Assembly: GCA_946479075.1 (NCBI GenBank)
Contig: CAMLDT010000095.1
Span: forward strand, 1 to 13,108
Direction: 5' to 3'
Source of the DNA: an uncultured Polaromonas sp.
GTDB lineage: Bacteria > Pseudomonadota > Gammaproteobacteria > Burkholderiales > Burkholderiaceae
DNA length: 13,108 nucleotides
A program made the position numbers and the translations under genes. Positions within the stretch are counted from its first letter, which is position 1. Each line of letters opens with the position of its first letter. Of this stretch, positions 6,843 through 12,346 are shown in pieces. The notes beneath the pieces are model-generated. The model had not been told where the DNA came from and did no database searches. It saw nothing but the letters and a program-made list of their open reading frames with translations.

Positions 6843-7498
6843 GTGGGAAACTCCGGTGGAGGCAATGGGGGCGATGCTTTTGCCAGCAATTTTTGCACGT
6901 CGGCCAGGTCCCCACGCGGCTTGCGGCCTTTGCCGTCAGGCCTCAGGGCGCCGCGCAGGTCGTCGTGGTCGTAGACCATCAGGTGCACGCCGACACTCTC
7001 CCTGAGCCCCGGGCAAAAGCTGCTCAGGCTCAAGGCCTCCACCTTGCCCCCGGTGAAACCGGTCACCGTGCGCGGTTCGTAGTCCACGTTGTGGTCGATC
7101 AGCGCAATTTCGGCAGATTTCGGATCGTCGCAAAACAGCTGGATGTAAATGTCAGACAGCCGGGTGGCCGTCCCGTGCCAGACCGCACCGCCCAGATAGG
7201 GCCGGAAAACAGCCATGCGCTCCATCCAGACAACGGCCAGCTCGCGCAAGGCCGCCAGCTCCAGCGGCTGGGTATCGGCGCAAAACAGCGCGATGTGCTC
7301 GTGCACCGCGTCTTCCACCTCGTCGTTGCCGGGCAGCTCGGTACGCGCCGGCAAGCCCATCTGCTTGATGGCGCGGTGTTTGGCCGGGCCATACTCCAGG
7401 CCCTCCTCGACCACCAGGGCGGCAGCAGCGGCGGCGATTTCAAGTTTCAGGGGAGAAAGGCTCACGATGGTGATTCTGGGAGAAGGAGAAAAGAGCAT
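6839..7498 (-). CDS. Conserved protein with a nucleotidyltransferase-like segment
   Basis: About 219 aa with no signal peptide. I do not recognise a named family. The segment YLGGAVWHGTATRLSDIYIQLF (residues 101-122) has the layout of the nucleotidyltransferase signature (hydrophobic-G-[GS], then about 11 residues, then D-hydrophobic-acid), with Asp116 as the first acid but Tyr in place of the second. If the resemblance is real the protein may be a degenerate or non-catalytic member. It is followed by ALIDHNVDYE and a C-terminal basic tail with KGRKPRG. The ATG at 7496-7498 lacks a good ribosome binding site, and a GTG at 7463-7465 is an alternative start. Its stop overlaps the GTG start of the TlpA-like gene, and it is divergent from mpl. 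The family call is an inference only. Confidence 0.7.
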   Translation of the reverse strand: MLFSPSPRITIVSLSPLKLEIAAAAAALVVEEGLEYGPAKHRAIKQMGLPARTELPGNDEVEDAVHEHIALFCADTQPLELAALRELAVVWMERMAVFRPYLGGAVWHGTATRLSDIYIQLFCDDPKSAEIALIDHNVDYEPRTVTGFTGGKVEALSLSSFCPGLRESVGVHLMVYDHDDLRGALRPDGKGRKPRGDLADVQKLLAKASPPLPPPEFPT

Positions 7499-7577
7499 CT
7501 GACTCTACAGGGATGGAGCCGCCGCGACCGTACAAAGTTGCATGGCCCCGCCTTGCGCCAAAGGCAGCCTGCGGTCC

Positions 7578-7635
7578 GCTATTGAATTCATAGCTGGCCG
7601 CGCAGTGTGGCAAAGGGCTGGAGGCCGATTTGGCT
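7578..7635 (+). repeat. Dispersed intergenic repeat, family A, copy 2
   Basis: GCTAT (7578-7582) and ATAGC (7590-7594) form the left palindrome around TGAATTC. The middle hairpin has decayed in this copy. The right block GGGCTGGAGGCC (7615-7626) plus GATTTGGCTC is well kept. It sits between the divergent nucleotidyltransferase-like gene and mpl, in the same orientation as copies 1 and 3. Any promoters for the two genes must lie on either side of it. Confidence 0.7.
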
Positions 7636-7694
7636 CCCGTTTTGCGCCCTGCACTTGCGGGCCGAGGCGTTCGTCCGGGGTGCGCCATGCCTCC

Positions 7695-7700
7695 TAGAAT
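7695..7700 (+). promoter_or_regulatory. Candidate -10 box for leaderless mpl
   Basis: TAGAAT matches the -10 consensus at five of six positions and ends six bases before the mpl ATG, so transcription would begin at or next to the A of the start codon. There is no ribosome binding site upstream of this ATG, and MHIHILGICGTFMGG is the family's normal N-terminus, so the start itself is secure. No good -35 box is visible at 16-18 bp. Confidence 0.4.
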
Positions 7701-7706
7701 ACCTGC

Positions 7707-9269
7707 ATGCACATACATATCCTCGGAATCTGCGGCACCTTCATGGGCGGACTGGCGGCGCTGGCGCGGGAAGCCGGCCACACCGTGACGGGCTGCGACA
7801 GCGGCGTTTACCCCCCGATGAGCGACCAGTTGCGCGCCCTGGGCATTGAACTGGTTGAAGGTTATGACGCCGGGCAACTGGCTTTCAGGCCGGATGTGTT
7901 TGTGATCGGCAACGTGGTCTCACGGGCGCGTGTGGCTGACGCCGGTGCCCAACAATTTCCCGCCGGGCCGCCCCAAGGGAAATTAGCCCCCTCGGGGGGC
8001 AGCGCAGCACACGCAGTGGCAAGCGTGGGGGCCAAATACCCCCTGATGGAGGCCATTCTGGACGCGGGGCTGCCCTACACCAGCGGCCCGCAATGGCTGG
8101 CCGAACATGTGCTGCAGGGCCGTCACGTCCTCGCCGTGGCCGGCACCCACGGCAAAACCACCACCACCTCCATGCTGGCCTGGATTCTCGAACACGCCGG
8201 CCTGCAACCCGGCTTCCTGGTCGGCGGTGTGCCGCTCAATTTTGGCGTGTCGGCGCGTCTGGGCCGGCTCCCCTCTTCCAGCCAGCCCGGGGCGCCGAAT
8301 GGGCTTCGACCGCCTCAGGGCGAACCGGACGAGAAAGCGGCAAGCATGGGGGTGTTTGTGATCGAGGCCGACGAATACGACACCGCGTTTTTCGACAAGC
8401 GCAGCAAGTTTGTGCACTACCGGCCCCGCACGGCGCTGCTGAACAACCTGGAGTTTGACCACGCCGACATTTTTGACGACCTGGGGGCGATTGAACGGCA
8501 GTTTCACCATCTGGTGCGCACCGTGCCCGCTTCAGGCCGCATTGTGATCAACGCCGGCGAGGACAGCCTGGCGCGGGTCCTGGCCCAGGGCTGCTGGAGT
8601 GAGCAGGTACTCTTCGGGAAAGACTCAGCCAAAGGGTTTTCGGCGCGTGGTGAGCCGCACGACTTCGAGGTGCTGAAAGACGGCCGGCCGGTCGCCCGCG
8701 TCCAGTGGGCGATCAGCGGCGTGCACAACCAGCTCAACGCGCTGGCGGCCATCGCTGCGGCTGAACATGTGGGTGTCGCACCGGCGCAGGCCGCTCAGGC
8801 GCTGGCATCTTTCCAGAACGTCAAGCGCCGCATGGAAGTCCGCGGCGTGGTGCCGCGCAGCGGCGGCGCCATCACGATGTATGACGACTTTGCCCACCAC
8901 CCGACCGCCATCCACACCACCATCGATGGCCTGCGCCGGCAACTCAACGCCGCCGGCAAAACGGGCGAACGCATCCTGGCGATCTTTGAACCGCGCAGCA
9001 ACACCATGAAGCTGGGCACCATGACGGCTCAATTGCCCGGCAGCCTGGCGCAGGCCGATCTGGCGTTTTGCCACGCGGGCGGCCTGGACTGGGACGCACG
9101 CGCCGCACTGGCGCCCATGGGTGCCCGTGCGCAGGTGGCCGACAACATCGACGCGCTGGTGGCCCAGGTCAAGGCCGCGGCGCAGCCCGGGGACCATTTG
9201 CTGTGCATGAGCAATGGCGGCTTCGGCGGCATCCACGGCAAACTGCTGGAAGCCTTGCGGGGCCCCTGA
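7707..9269 (+). CDS. mpl: UDP-N-acetylmuramate:L-alanyl-gamma-D-glutamyl-meso-diaminopimelate ligase
   Basis: Mpl re-attaches the recycled tripeptide L-Ala-D-Glu-meso-DAP to UDP-MurNAc with ATP, the cytosolic salvage step of peptidoglycan recycling. The Mur-ligase order is clear: the N-terminal HIHILGICGTFMGG, the P-loop AGTHGKTTTT (145-154), VIEADEYDTAFFDKRSKF (218-235), NNLEFDHADIFDD (246-258), then YDDFAHHPTA, EPRSNTMK and MSNGGFGGIH near the C-terminus. The protein has 520 residues against 457 in E. coli Mpl as I recall it. The excess sits in two low-complexity insertions, about 75-110 and 187-215, both flanked by well-conserved sequence and both in frame. Their DNA resembles dispersed repeats (see 7966-8033 and 8301-8327). 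All catalytic motifs are intact, so the enzyme is probably active. It is a single-gene unit on the plus strand, with a possibly leaderless start. Confidence 0.97.
   Translation: MHIHILGICGTFMGGLAALAREAGHTVTGCDSGVYPPMSDQLRALGIELVEGYDAGQLAFRPDVFVIGNVVSRARVADAGAQQFPAGPPQGKLAPSGGSAAHAVASVGAKYPLMEAILDAGLPYTSGPQWLAEHVLQGRHVLAVAGTHGKTTTTSMLAWILEHAGLQPGFLVGGVPLNFGVSARLGRLPSSSQPGAPNGLRPPQGEPDEKAASMGVFVIEADEYDTAFFDKRSKFVHYRPRTALLNNLEFDHADIFDDLGAIERQFHHLVRTVPASGRIVINAGEDSLARVLAQGCWSEQVLFGKDSAKGFSARGEPHDFEVLKDGRPVARVQWAISGVHNQLNALAAIAAAEHVGVAPAQAAQALASFQNVKRRMEVRGVVPRSGGAITMYDDFAHHPTAIHTTIDGLRRQLNAAGKTGERILAIFEPRSNTMKLGTMTAQLPGSLAQADLAFCHAGGLDWDARAALAPMGARAQVADNIDALVAQVKAAAQPGDHLLCMSNGGFGGIHGKLLEALRGP
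7966..8033 (+). repeat. Family B repeat inserted in frame within mpl
   Basis: Contains a perfect GCCCCC-TCG-GGGGGC hairpin (7986-8000) and a second one, CACGC (8010-8014) with GCGTG (8023-8027). The sequence ACACGCAGTG and the following CGTGGGGGCC parallel the end of the repeat at 4124-4146. It is translated as roughly residues 87-109 of Mpl (GPPQGKLAPSGGSAAHAVAS and following). I recall near-identical sequence as a common intergenic element in Comamonadaceae. Confidence 0.7.
8301..8327 (+). repeat. Repeat-like segment (TTCGAC...CTCAGGGCGAAC type) within mpl
   Basis: GGGCTTCGACCGCCTCAGGG followed by CGAACCG closely resembles a dispersed element recalled as GGGCTTCGACAGGCTCAGGG plus CGAACGG, frequent between genes in Comamonadaceae and some other proteobacteria. 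It forms the core of the second extra segment of Mpl (about residues 187-215). It is the only copy in this window, so the assignment relies on memory of other genomes. Confidence 0.5.
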
Positions 9270-9270
9270 T

Positions 9271-9330
9271 ACTATCGTTTTGATAGCTGCTTGCCCTTGT
9301 CTGGCAAGGGCTGTAGGCCGAAAAGGCTTG
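9271..9330 (+). repeat. Dispersed intergenic repeat, family A, copy 3
   Basis: The best-preserved copy. The left palindrome is CTATC (9272-9276) with GATAG (9282-9286). A strong middle hairpin, GCCCTTG (9293-9299) with CAAGGGC (9305-9311) around TCTGG, follows. The right block is GGGCTGTAGGCC plus GAAAAGGCTT. It begins two bases after the mpl stop and fills the gap between convergent genes, so it may double as an mRNA end signal for mpl. Confidence 0.75.
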
Positions 9331-9334
9331 CCAT

Positions 9335-9646
9335 TCAGTACGTGATGCTCATGCTTTCCACATCAATGTGAATCGCGGGTTTGGCCAGGGCCGCACTGGC
9401 GGCACGGGCAAACGCCTGGGCCCAGGCGGGGTCAGCAAACCGGACCCGGCCTGCCGCTTTTGCCACCACCAGCACCTTGTCGGCCGTCAGCAGCTTGCCC
9501 GTGGGCCGCAAGGGTTCGCAATCCATCTGCGTGAATTGATCATCGAGCCAGATACGGGCCAGATCGTGCGGCAATGGCTGGACTTCCTCCAGATCCACGC
9601 GGATCGGCGGGGCGTTGTTGAACGAAACAGTGACTTCGCTGCGCAT
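9335..9646 (-). CDS. Small conserved hypothetical protein
   Basis: A 103-aa protein, no membrane segment or signal, not recognised as a named family. It starts MRSEVTVSFNNAPP, has alternating hydrophobic and acidic segments (VDLEEVQPLPHDLARIWLDD), a basic middle (KLLTADKVLVVAKAAGRVRF) and ends in an Ala-rich helix followed by IHIDVESMSITY. GAGG lies seven bases before the ATG at 9644-9646, which supports the start and a real gene. It is convergent with mpl and 120 bp downstream of the 338-aa gene on the same strand. No function is suggested by the sequence. Confidence 0.7.
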   Translation of the reverse strand: MRSEVTVSFNNAPPIRVDLEEVQPLPHDLARIWLDDQFTQMDCEPLRPTGKLLTADKVLVVAKAAGRVRFADPAWAQAFARAASAALAKPAIHIDVESMSITY

Positions 9647-9766
9647 GGCATCCTCGCTGGGCTGTTCACGGGGGAACGGACCACCGCAGCTTGGCCGCAG
9701 CGGCGCTGGCTGGCAATCGGCTGAAACCCGGGCCGCGGCGGGCGCTTGCGCTTCTTTGCTTCTTTT

Positions 9767-10783
9767 TTATTTGCGCCCGAGCTGCGCCGGGGCTGTCAGG
9801 TCCGTCACCAGGGCGCCTGCAGAATTCGGCCCGCCGGCCGGAGGCGGCGGCAGGTCCGGGTGGCCCGACAGGCCGACCGGGGAATCCGGGTGGCCAAAGC
9901 TGCCGCTGCCCGCCTTGTCCGCGGTGGTGGTGATCGATCCTGCGTAATAAAGGCTGGCCAGATCCCGGGCGAGCTGGGCCTCGGGCAGGCCGGTGCGCAG
10001 TTGCAGGCGGTCAAACGTCCCCACCTCCTGCGACAGGGCGCGCAGCAGCAGGAGTTGCGAATCCCGCAGCCAGCGCGGCGGCACATCGGGCGCCCGTCGG
10101 AAATACACCGGTTTGCTGCGATAACGCGGCGGCAACACATCGCGGCGGGTACGCTGCGCATAAATCCAGCGCAACTGCGACAGGCTGCTGAGCAGAAAGT
10201 GCGCCGGCACTCCGCGCGCCGCGAGGGGACGCCGGTCCCAGCGGGCCGCCTCGAAATCAAGCGGGTCAGCGCTCGGGGAAATTCCGATTCGCCACTCATG
10301 AAAATCCATCACCGCCAGCAACTCGCCCTTGTGGCTGACTTGGTAGATGCCGGGCAACAACTGGCTTTCGCGCGCAATCAGTTGGCCGCCCAGGGCAAAC
10401 TGGCAGCACAGCGACCCCAACCGGGTCTCCAGTTGCTGCAAGACTTGGCGCAGGCTGGACGCCGACAGGGGGTCAAAGGTGTACATCGGATCGAGATTGC
10501 CGGACACCAGTGGCAGTGAAAACGCAATGGGCCTGTCGATCTCGGCAAGATTGAGCTGAATGGCCCGCTCGGTGGGCCGTCCGGCCAGCACCTTCAGGGT
10601 GTCTGCGCTGAGCAGCCTGCTTTTTTCTCCGCTAACCAGCCAGGCATCCGCCTCGGAAAACGCAGCGCACTGCCACAGCGCGTTGCCCCTGGGCAATTGC
10701 GCCAGCAAACCTTCCAGATGTTTGCTTTGCTCTGGCGTAAACCCGGCCAGGCCCAAGCACAGAACAGGCGGTTCAAAAGACAT
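9767..10783 (-). CDS. Conserved hypothetical protein with possible winged-helix C-terminal part
   Basis: A 338-aa protein from the ATG at 10781-10783. The longer frame begins with TTG and a basic, non-conserved-looking stretch, so it is rejected. No ribosome binding site is evident at this ATG, so the start is uncertain. The N-terminal third (VLCLGLAGF..., residues 6-14) looks alpha/beta, perhaps receiver-like. Residues about 245-300 (WLRDSQLLLLRALSQEVGTF, then a helix, then LARDLASLYYAGSITT) look like a winged-helix DNA-binding fold. The C-terminal 45 residues are Gly/Pro-rich with a GHPD-x-P-V-G-L-S-GHPD duplication. I do not recognise the family. A transcription or signalling role is a guess. 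It follows aroG on the same strand across a 127-bp gap with no obvious terminator. Confidence 0.65.
   Translation of the reverse strand: MSFEPPVLCLGLAGFTPEQSKHLEGLLAQLPRGNALWQCAAFSEADAWLVSGEKSRLLSADTLKVLAGRPTERAIQLNLAEIDRPIAFSLPLVSGNLDPMYTFDPLSASSLRQVLQQLETRLGSLCCQFALGGQLIARESQLLPGIYQVSHKGELLAVMDFHEWRIGISPSADPLDFEAARWDRRPLAARGVPAHFLLSSLSQLRWIYAQRTRRDVLPPRYRSKPVYFRRAPDVPPRWLRDSQLLLLRALSQEVGTFDRLQLRTGLPEAQLARDLASLYYAGSITTTADKAGSGSFGHPDSPVGLSGHPDLPPPPAGGPNSAGALVTDLTAPAQLGRK
9855..9895. repeat. 11-bp direct repeat coding the GHPD duplication
   Basis: TCCGGGTGGCC occurs at 9855-9865 and again at 9885-9895, an exact 30-bp step equal to ten codons. Read on the minus strand it encodes the two GHPD units near the C-terminus of the 338-aa protein. 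It is probably a small in-frame tandem duplication that has diverged between the conserved ends. Confidence 0.6.
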
Positions 10784-10798
10784 GAAGGCTTGGGGGGC

Positions 10799-10863
10799 GA
10801 AAGAGGTGGAGTCCACGTGAAGCTGCCGACATGCAACAACACGTAACTGACTGTACCTCTTTC
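10799..10863. repeat. 9-bp inverted repeat between aroG and the 338-aa gene
   Basis: GAAAGAGGT (10799-10807) is the exact reverse complement of ACCTCTTTC (10855-10863), with 47 bp between. It lies just upstream of the 338-aa gene and downstream of aroG. It could be an operator-like or transcript-end structure. No T-run follows on either strand. Confidence 0.35.
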
Positions 10864-10910
10864 GACTGCGTCCCGCATCCCACAAATGGGGGAGACGCGA
10901 AGAACGGCGG

Positions 10911-12032
10911 TCAGCCGGCGCGACGCGTCTTTACCGCTTCCGACAGCACGTCGAGCACCGTCAGTGAATCCTCCCAGCCCAGGCAGGCATCGGTGATGCT
11001 CTGGCCGTAGTCAAGCGCTTTTGAATCATCCTTGCCCGGCGTGAATTTTTGCGCACCCGCCTTGAGGTGGCTTTCCACCATCAGGCCAAACACCTGACGC
11101 GAACCACCGGCCACCTGCGCGGCGATGTCACGCGCCACATCGCGCTGCTTTTCATGCTGCTTGGAGCTGTTGGCGTGGCTGCAATCGACCATCAGCGTGG
11201 CAGGCAATTTGGAGGCTTCCAGCTCCTTGCAGGCCGCGGCCACGCTGGCCGCGTCATAGTTGGGCGCCTTGCCGCCGCGCAAAATCACATGGCAGTCCTT
11301 GTTGCCGTTGGTCTGCACAATCGCCACCTGGCCATTTTTGTGCACCGACAAAAAGTGGTGGCCACGCGCCGCCGCCTGGATCGCGTCGGTCGCAATGCGG
11401 ATGTTGCCGTCGGTGCCGTTCTTGAAACCAATCGGCGCCGACAGGCCCGACGCCAGTTCGCGGTGCACCTGGCTTTCGGTTGTGCGCGCACCGATCGCGC
11501 CCCAGGCAATCAGGTCGCCGATGTACTGCGGCGAAATCACGTCGAGGAACTCGCTGCCGGCCGGCAGGCCCAGGCGGTTGATGTCGATCAGCAGCTGGCG
11601 CGCAATCCGCAGGCCCTCGTCGATGCGGTAGGTTTCATCGAGGTAGGGATCGTTGATCAGGCCCTTCCAGCCGACCGTGGTGCGCGGCTTTTCAAAATAG
11701 ACACGCATCACGATCTCCAGCGTGCCGGCGTATTTTTTGCGCTGTTCGGCCAGGCGCCGGGCGTACTCCAGCGCCGCTGCCGGGTCGTGGATGGAGCAGG
11801 GCCCGATGACCACCAGCAGGCGGTCGTCGGTCCCCGCCATGATGTTGTGAATGTCCTGCCGGGTCTTGCTGATCAGCGATTCGACCGGCGTGCCGCTGAT
11901 CGGGAAAAACCGGATCAAATGTTCGGGAGGTGGAAGCACGGTGATGTCCTTGATGCGTTCGTCGTCGGTCTGGCTGGTTTTCTCGACGCTCGCATACCAG
12001 CTGTCGCTGGTTCGGGTGGCTGTGGCATTCAT
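10911..12032 (-). CDS. aroG: 3-deoxy-7-phosphoheptulonate (DAHP) synthase, class I
   Basis: A 373-aa enzyme that condenses phosphoenolpyruvate and erythrose 4-phosphate, the committed step of the shikimate pathway to Phe, Tyr and Trp. Motifs in order: GPCSIHD (77-83), RVYFEKPRTTVGWKG (110-124), GARTTESQVHRELASG (181-196) followed by PIGFKNGTDG (200-209), and DCSHANSSKQ (283-292). The ATG at 12030-12032 has AAGGAA seven bases upstream and gives the normal family length. The longer frame to 12119 starts with TTG inside a terminator and is rejected. Which feedback isozyme it is (Phe-, Tyr- or Trp-sensitive) cannot be read with confidence, and the symbol aroG is the conventional default. It is preceded by a complete aromatic-amino-acid attenuator (12085-12218). 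Confidence 0.96.
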   Translation of the reverse strand: MNATATRTSDSWYASVEKTSQTDDERIKDITVLPPPEHLIRFFPISGTPVESLISKTRQDIHNIMAGTDDRLLVVIGPCSIHDPAAALEYARRLAEQRKKYAGTLEIVMRVYFEKPRTTVGWKGLINDPYLDETYRIDEGLRIARQLLIDINRLGLPAGSEFLDVISPQYIGDLIAWGAIGARTTESQVHRELASGLSAPIGFKNGTDGNIRIATDAIQAAARGHHFLSVHKNGQVAIVQTNGNKDCHVILRGGKAPNYDAASVAAACKELEASKLPATLMVDCSHANSSKQHEKQRDVARDIAAQVAGGSRQVFGLMVESHLKAGAQKFTPGKDDSKALDYGQSITDACLGWEDSLTVLDVLSEAVKTRRAG

Positions 12033-12084
12033 GGCTGGCTTCCTTGTAGGACTTTGAACAATCAATCGGTAAACGCTGCAGGGC

Positions 12085-12116
12085 AAAAAAAAACCGCCGG
12101 AGGTCCGGCGGTTTTT
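12085..12116 (-). terminator. Attenuator terminator in the aroG leader
   Basis: On the minus strand AAACCGCCGG (12114-12105) pairs perfectly with CCGGCGGTTT (12100-12091) around the loop ACCT. The 3' arm runs straight into nine T residues (12093-12085). It lies 52 bp before the aroG ATG and 27 bp after the leader-peptide stop. Since it also has T residues on the other strand it could stop transcription from both sides, but there is no plus-strand gene upstream to need it. The position argues for a conditional terminator of aroG. Confidence 0.9.
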
Positions 12117-12143
12117 CAAGATTCTGTGGCGTATTTTTTCTGC

Positions 12144-12218
12144 TTACGCGAGGATCTCTCTACCGCCGGAGGCGCTTGAGAACCAAAAGTAGGCAAAATA
12201 AAATTTCGCGGAGGTCAT
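12144..12218 (-). CDS. Aromatic-rich leader peptide of the aroG attenuator
   Basis: A 24-codon open frame, ATG at 12216-12218 and TAA at 12144-12146. It starts MTSAK, continues F-Y-F-A-Y-F-W-F (residues 6-13) and ends SSASGGREILA. Seven of eight consecutive residues are aromatic (four Phe, two Tyr, one Trp), far beyond chance in this GC-rich DNA. The codons used are TTT/TTC, TAT/TAC and TGG. Shortage of any aromatic aminoacyl-tRNA would stall the ribosome here. The Ala-Ser-Gly-Gly codons (12173-12162) contain the antiterminator strand. No ribosome binding site is visible, and the predicted promoter places the transcript start on the ATG itself, as reported for trpL of Sinorhizobium. The family precedent is ribosome-mediated attenuation of trp and phe genes. 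Confidence 0.82.
   Translation of the reverse strand: MTSAKFYFAYFWFSSASGGREILA
12162..12172 (-). promoter_or_regulatory. Antiterminator strand of the aroG attenuator
   Basis: CCTCCGGCGGT on the minus strand is an exact 11-nt copy of the terminator's loop-and-3'-arm sequence (12103-12093). It can therefore pair with the terminator's 5' arm (ACCGCCGG, 12112-12105) and pre-empt the terminator. It lies 8 nt downstream of the last aromatic codon: free when the ribosome stalls on those codons, covered when the ribosome proceeds to the stop codon. That is the geometry ribosome-mediated attenuation requires. Confidence 0.8.
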
Positions 12219-12224
12219 GGCTGG

Positions 12225-12252
12225 AATGTAGCACAAGCCGCAGCCAGGGCAA
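12225..12252 (-). promoter_or_regulatory. Predicted aroG leader promoter (extended -10)
   Basis: Minus strand TTGCCC (12252-12247), 16-bp spacer, then TACATT (12230-12225) preceded by TGC, giving the extended -10 TGCTACATT. Six bases follow the -10 box before the A of the leader ATG at 12218, so the predicted start site and start codon coincide. Confidence 0.5.
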
Positions 12253-12346
12253 GCACACGCTGCGCGGACGCCTTCGCCTCCCCAACAAGCGCCCCGGGAA
12301 GGCCTCTGTTTTCAAGCCGGGGCCGCGGGGGCCTGTCTTCTGGAGC

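Noticed and set aside
7440..7877. 145-codon minus-strand open frame overlapping the 5' end of mpl
   Set aside because: It overlaps two well-supported genes and crosses a dispersed repeat. The translation has no family character.
9746..10519. 257-codon plus-strand open frame opposite the 338-aa gene
   Set aside because: The minus-strand protein has far more natural composition and conserved-looking helices. The plus frame is Arg/Gln/Ala-rich antisense.
12085..12116. Simple bidirectional terminator between aroG and the upstream gene
   Set aside because: The upstream gene ends at 12347, and the hairpin lies between the leader peptide and aroG with an exact competing strand. An attenuator explains the arrangement better than a plain terminator.
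11049..12179. 376-codon plus-strand open frame
   Set aside because: Antisense of aroG and of its leader; no recognisable motifs.
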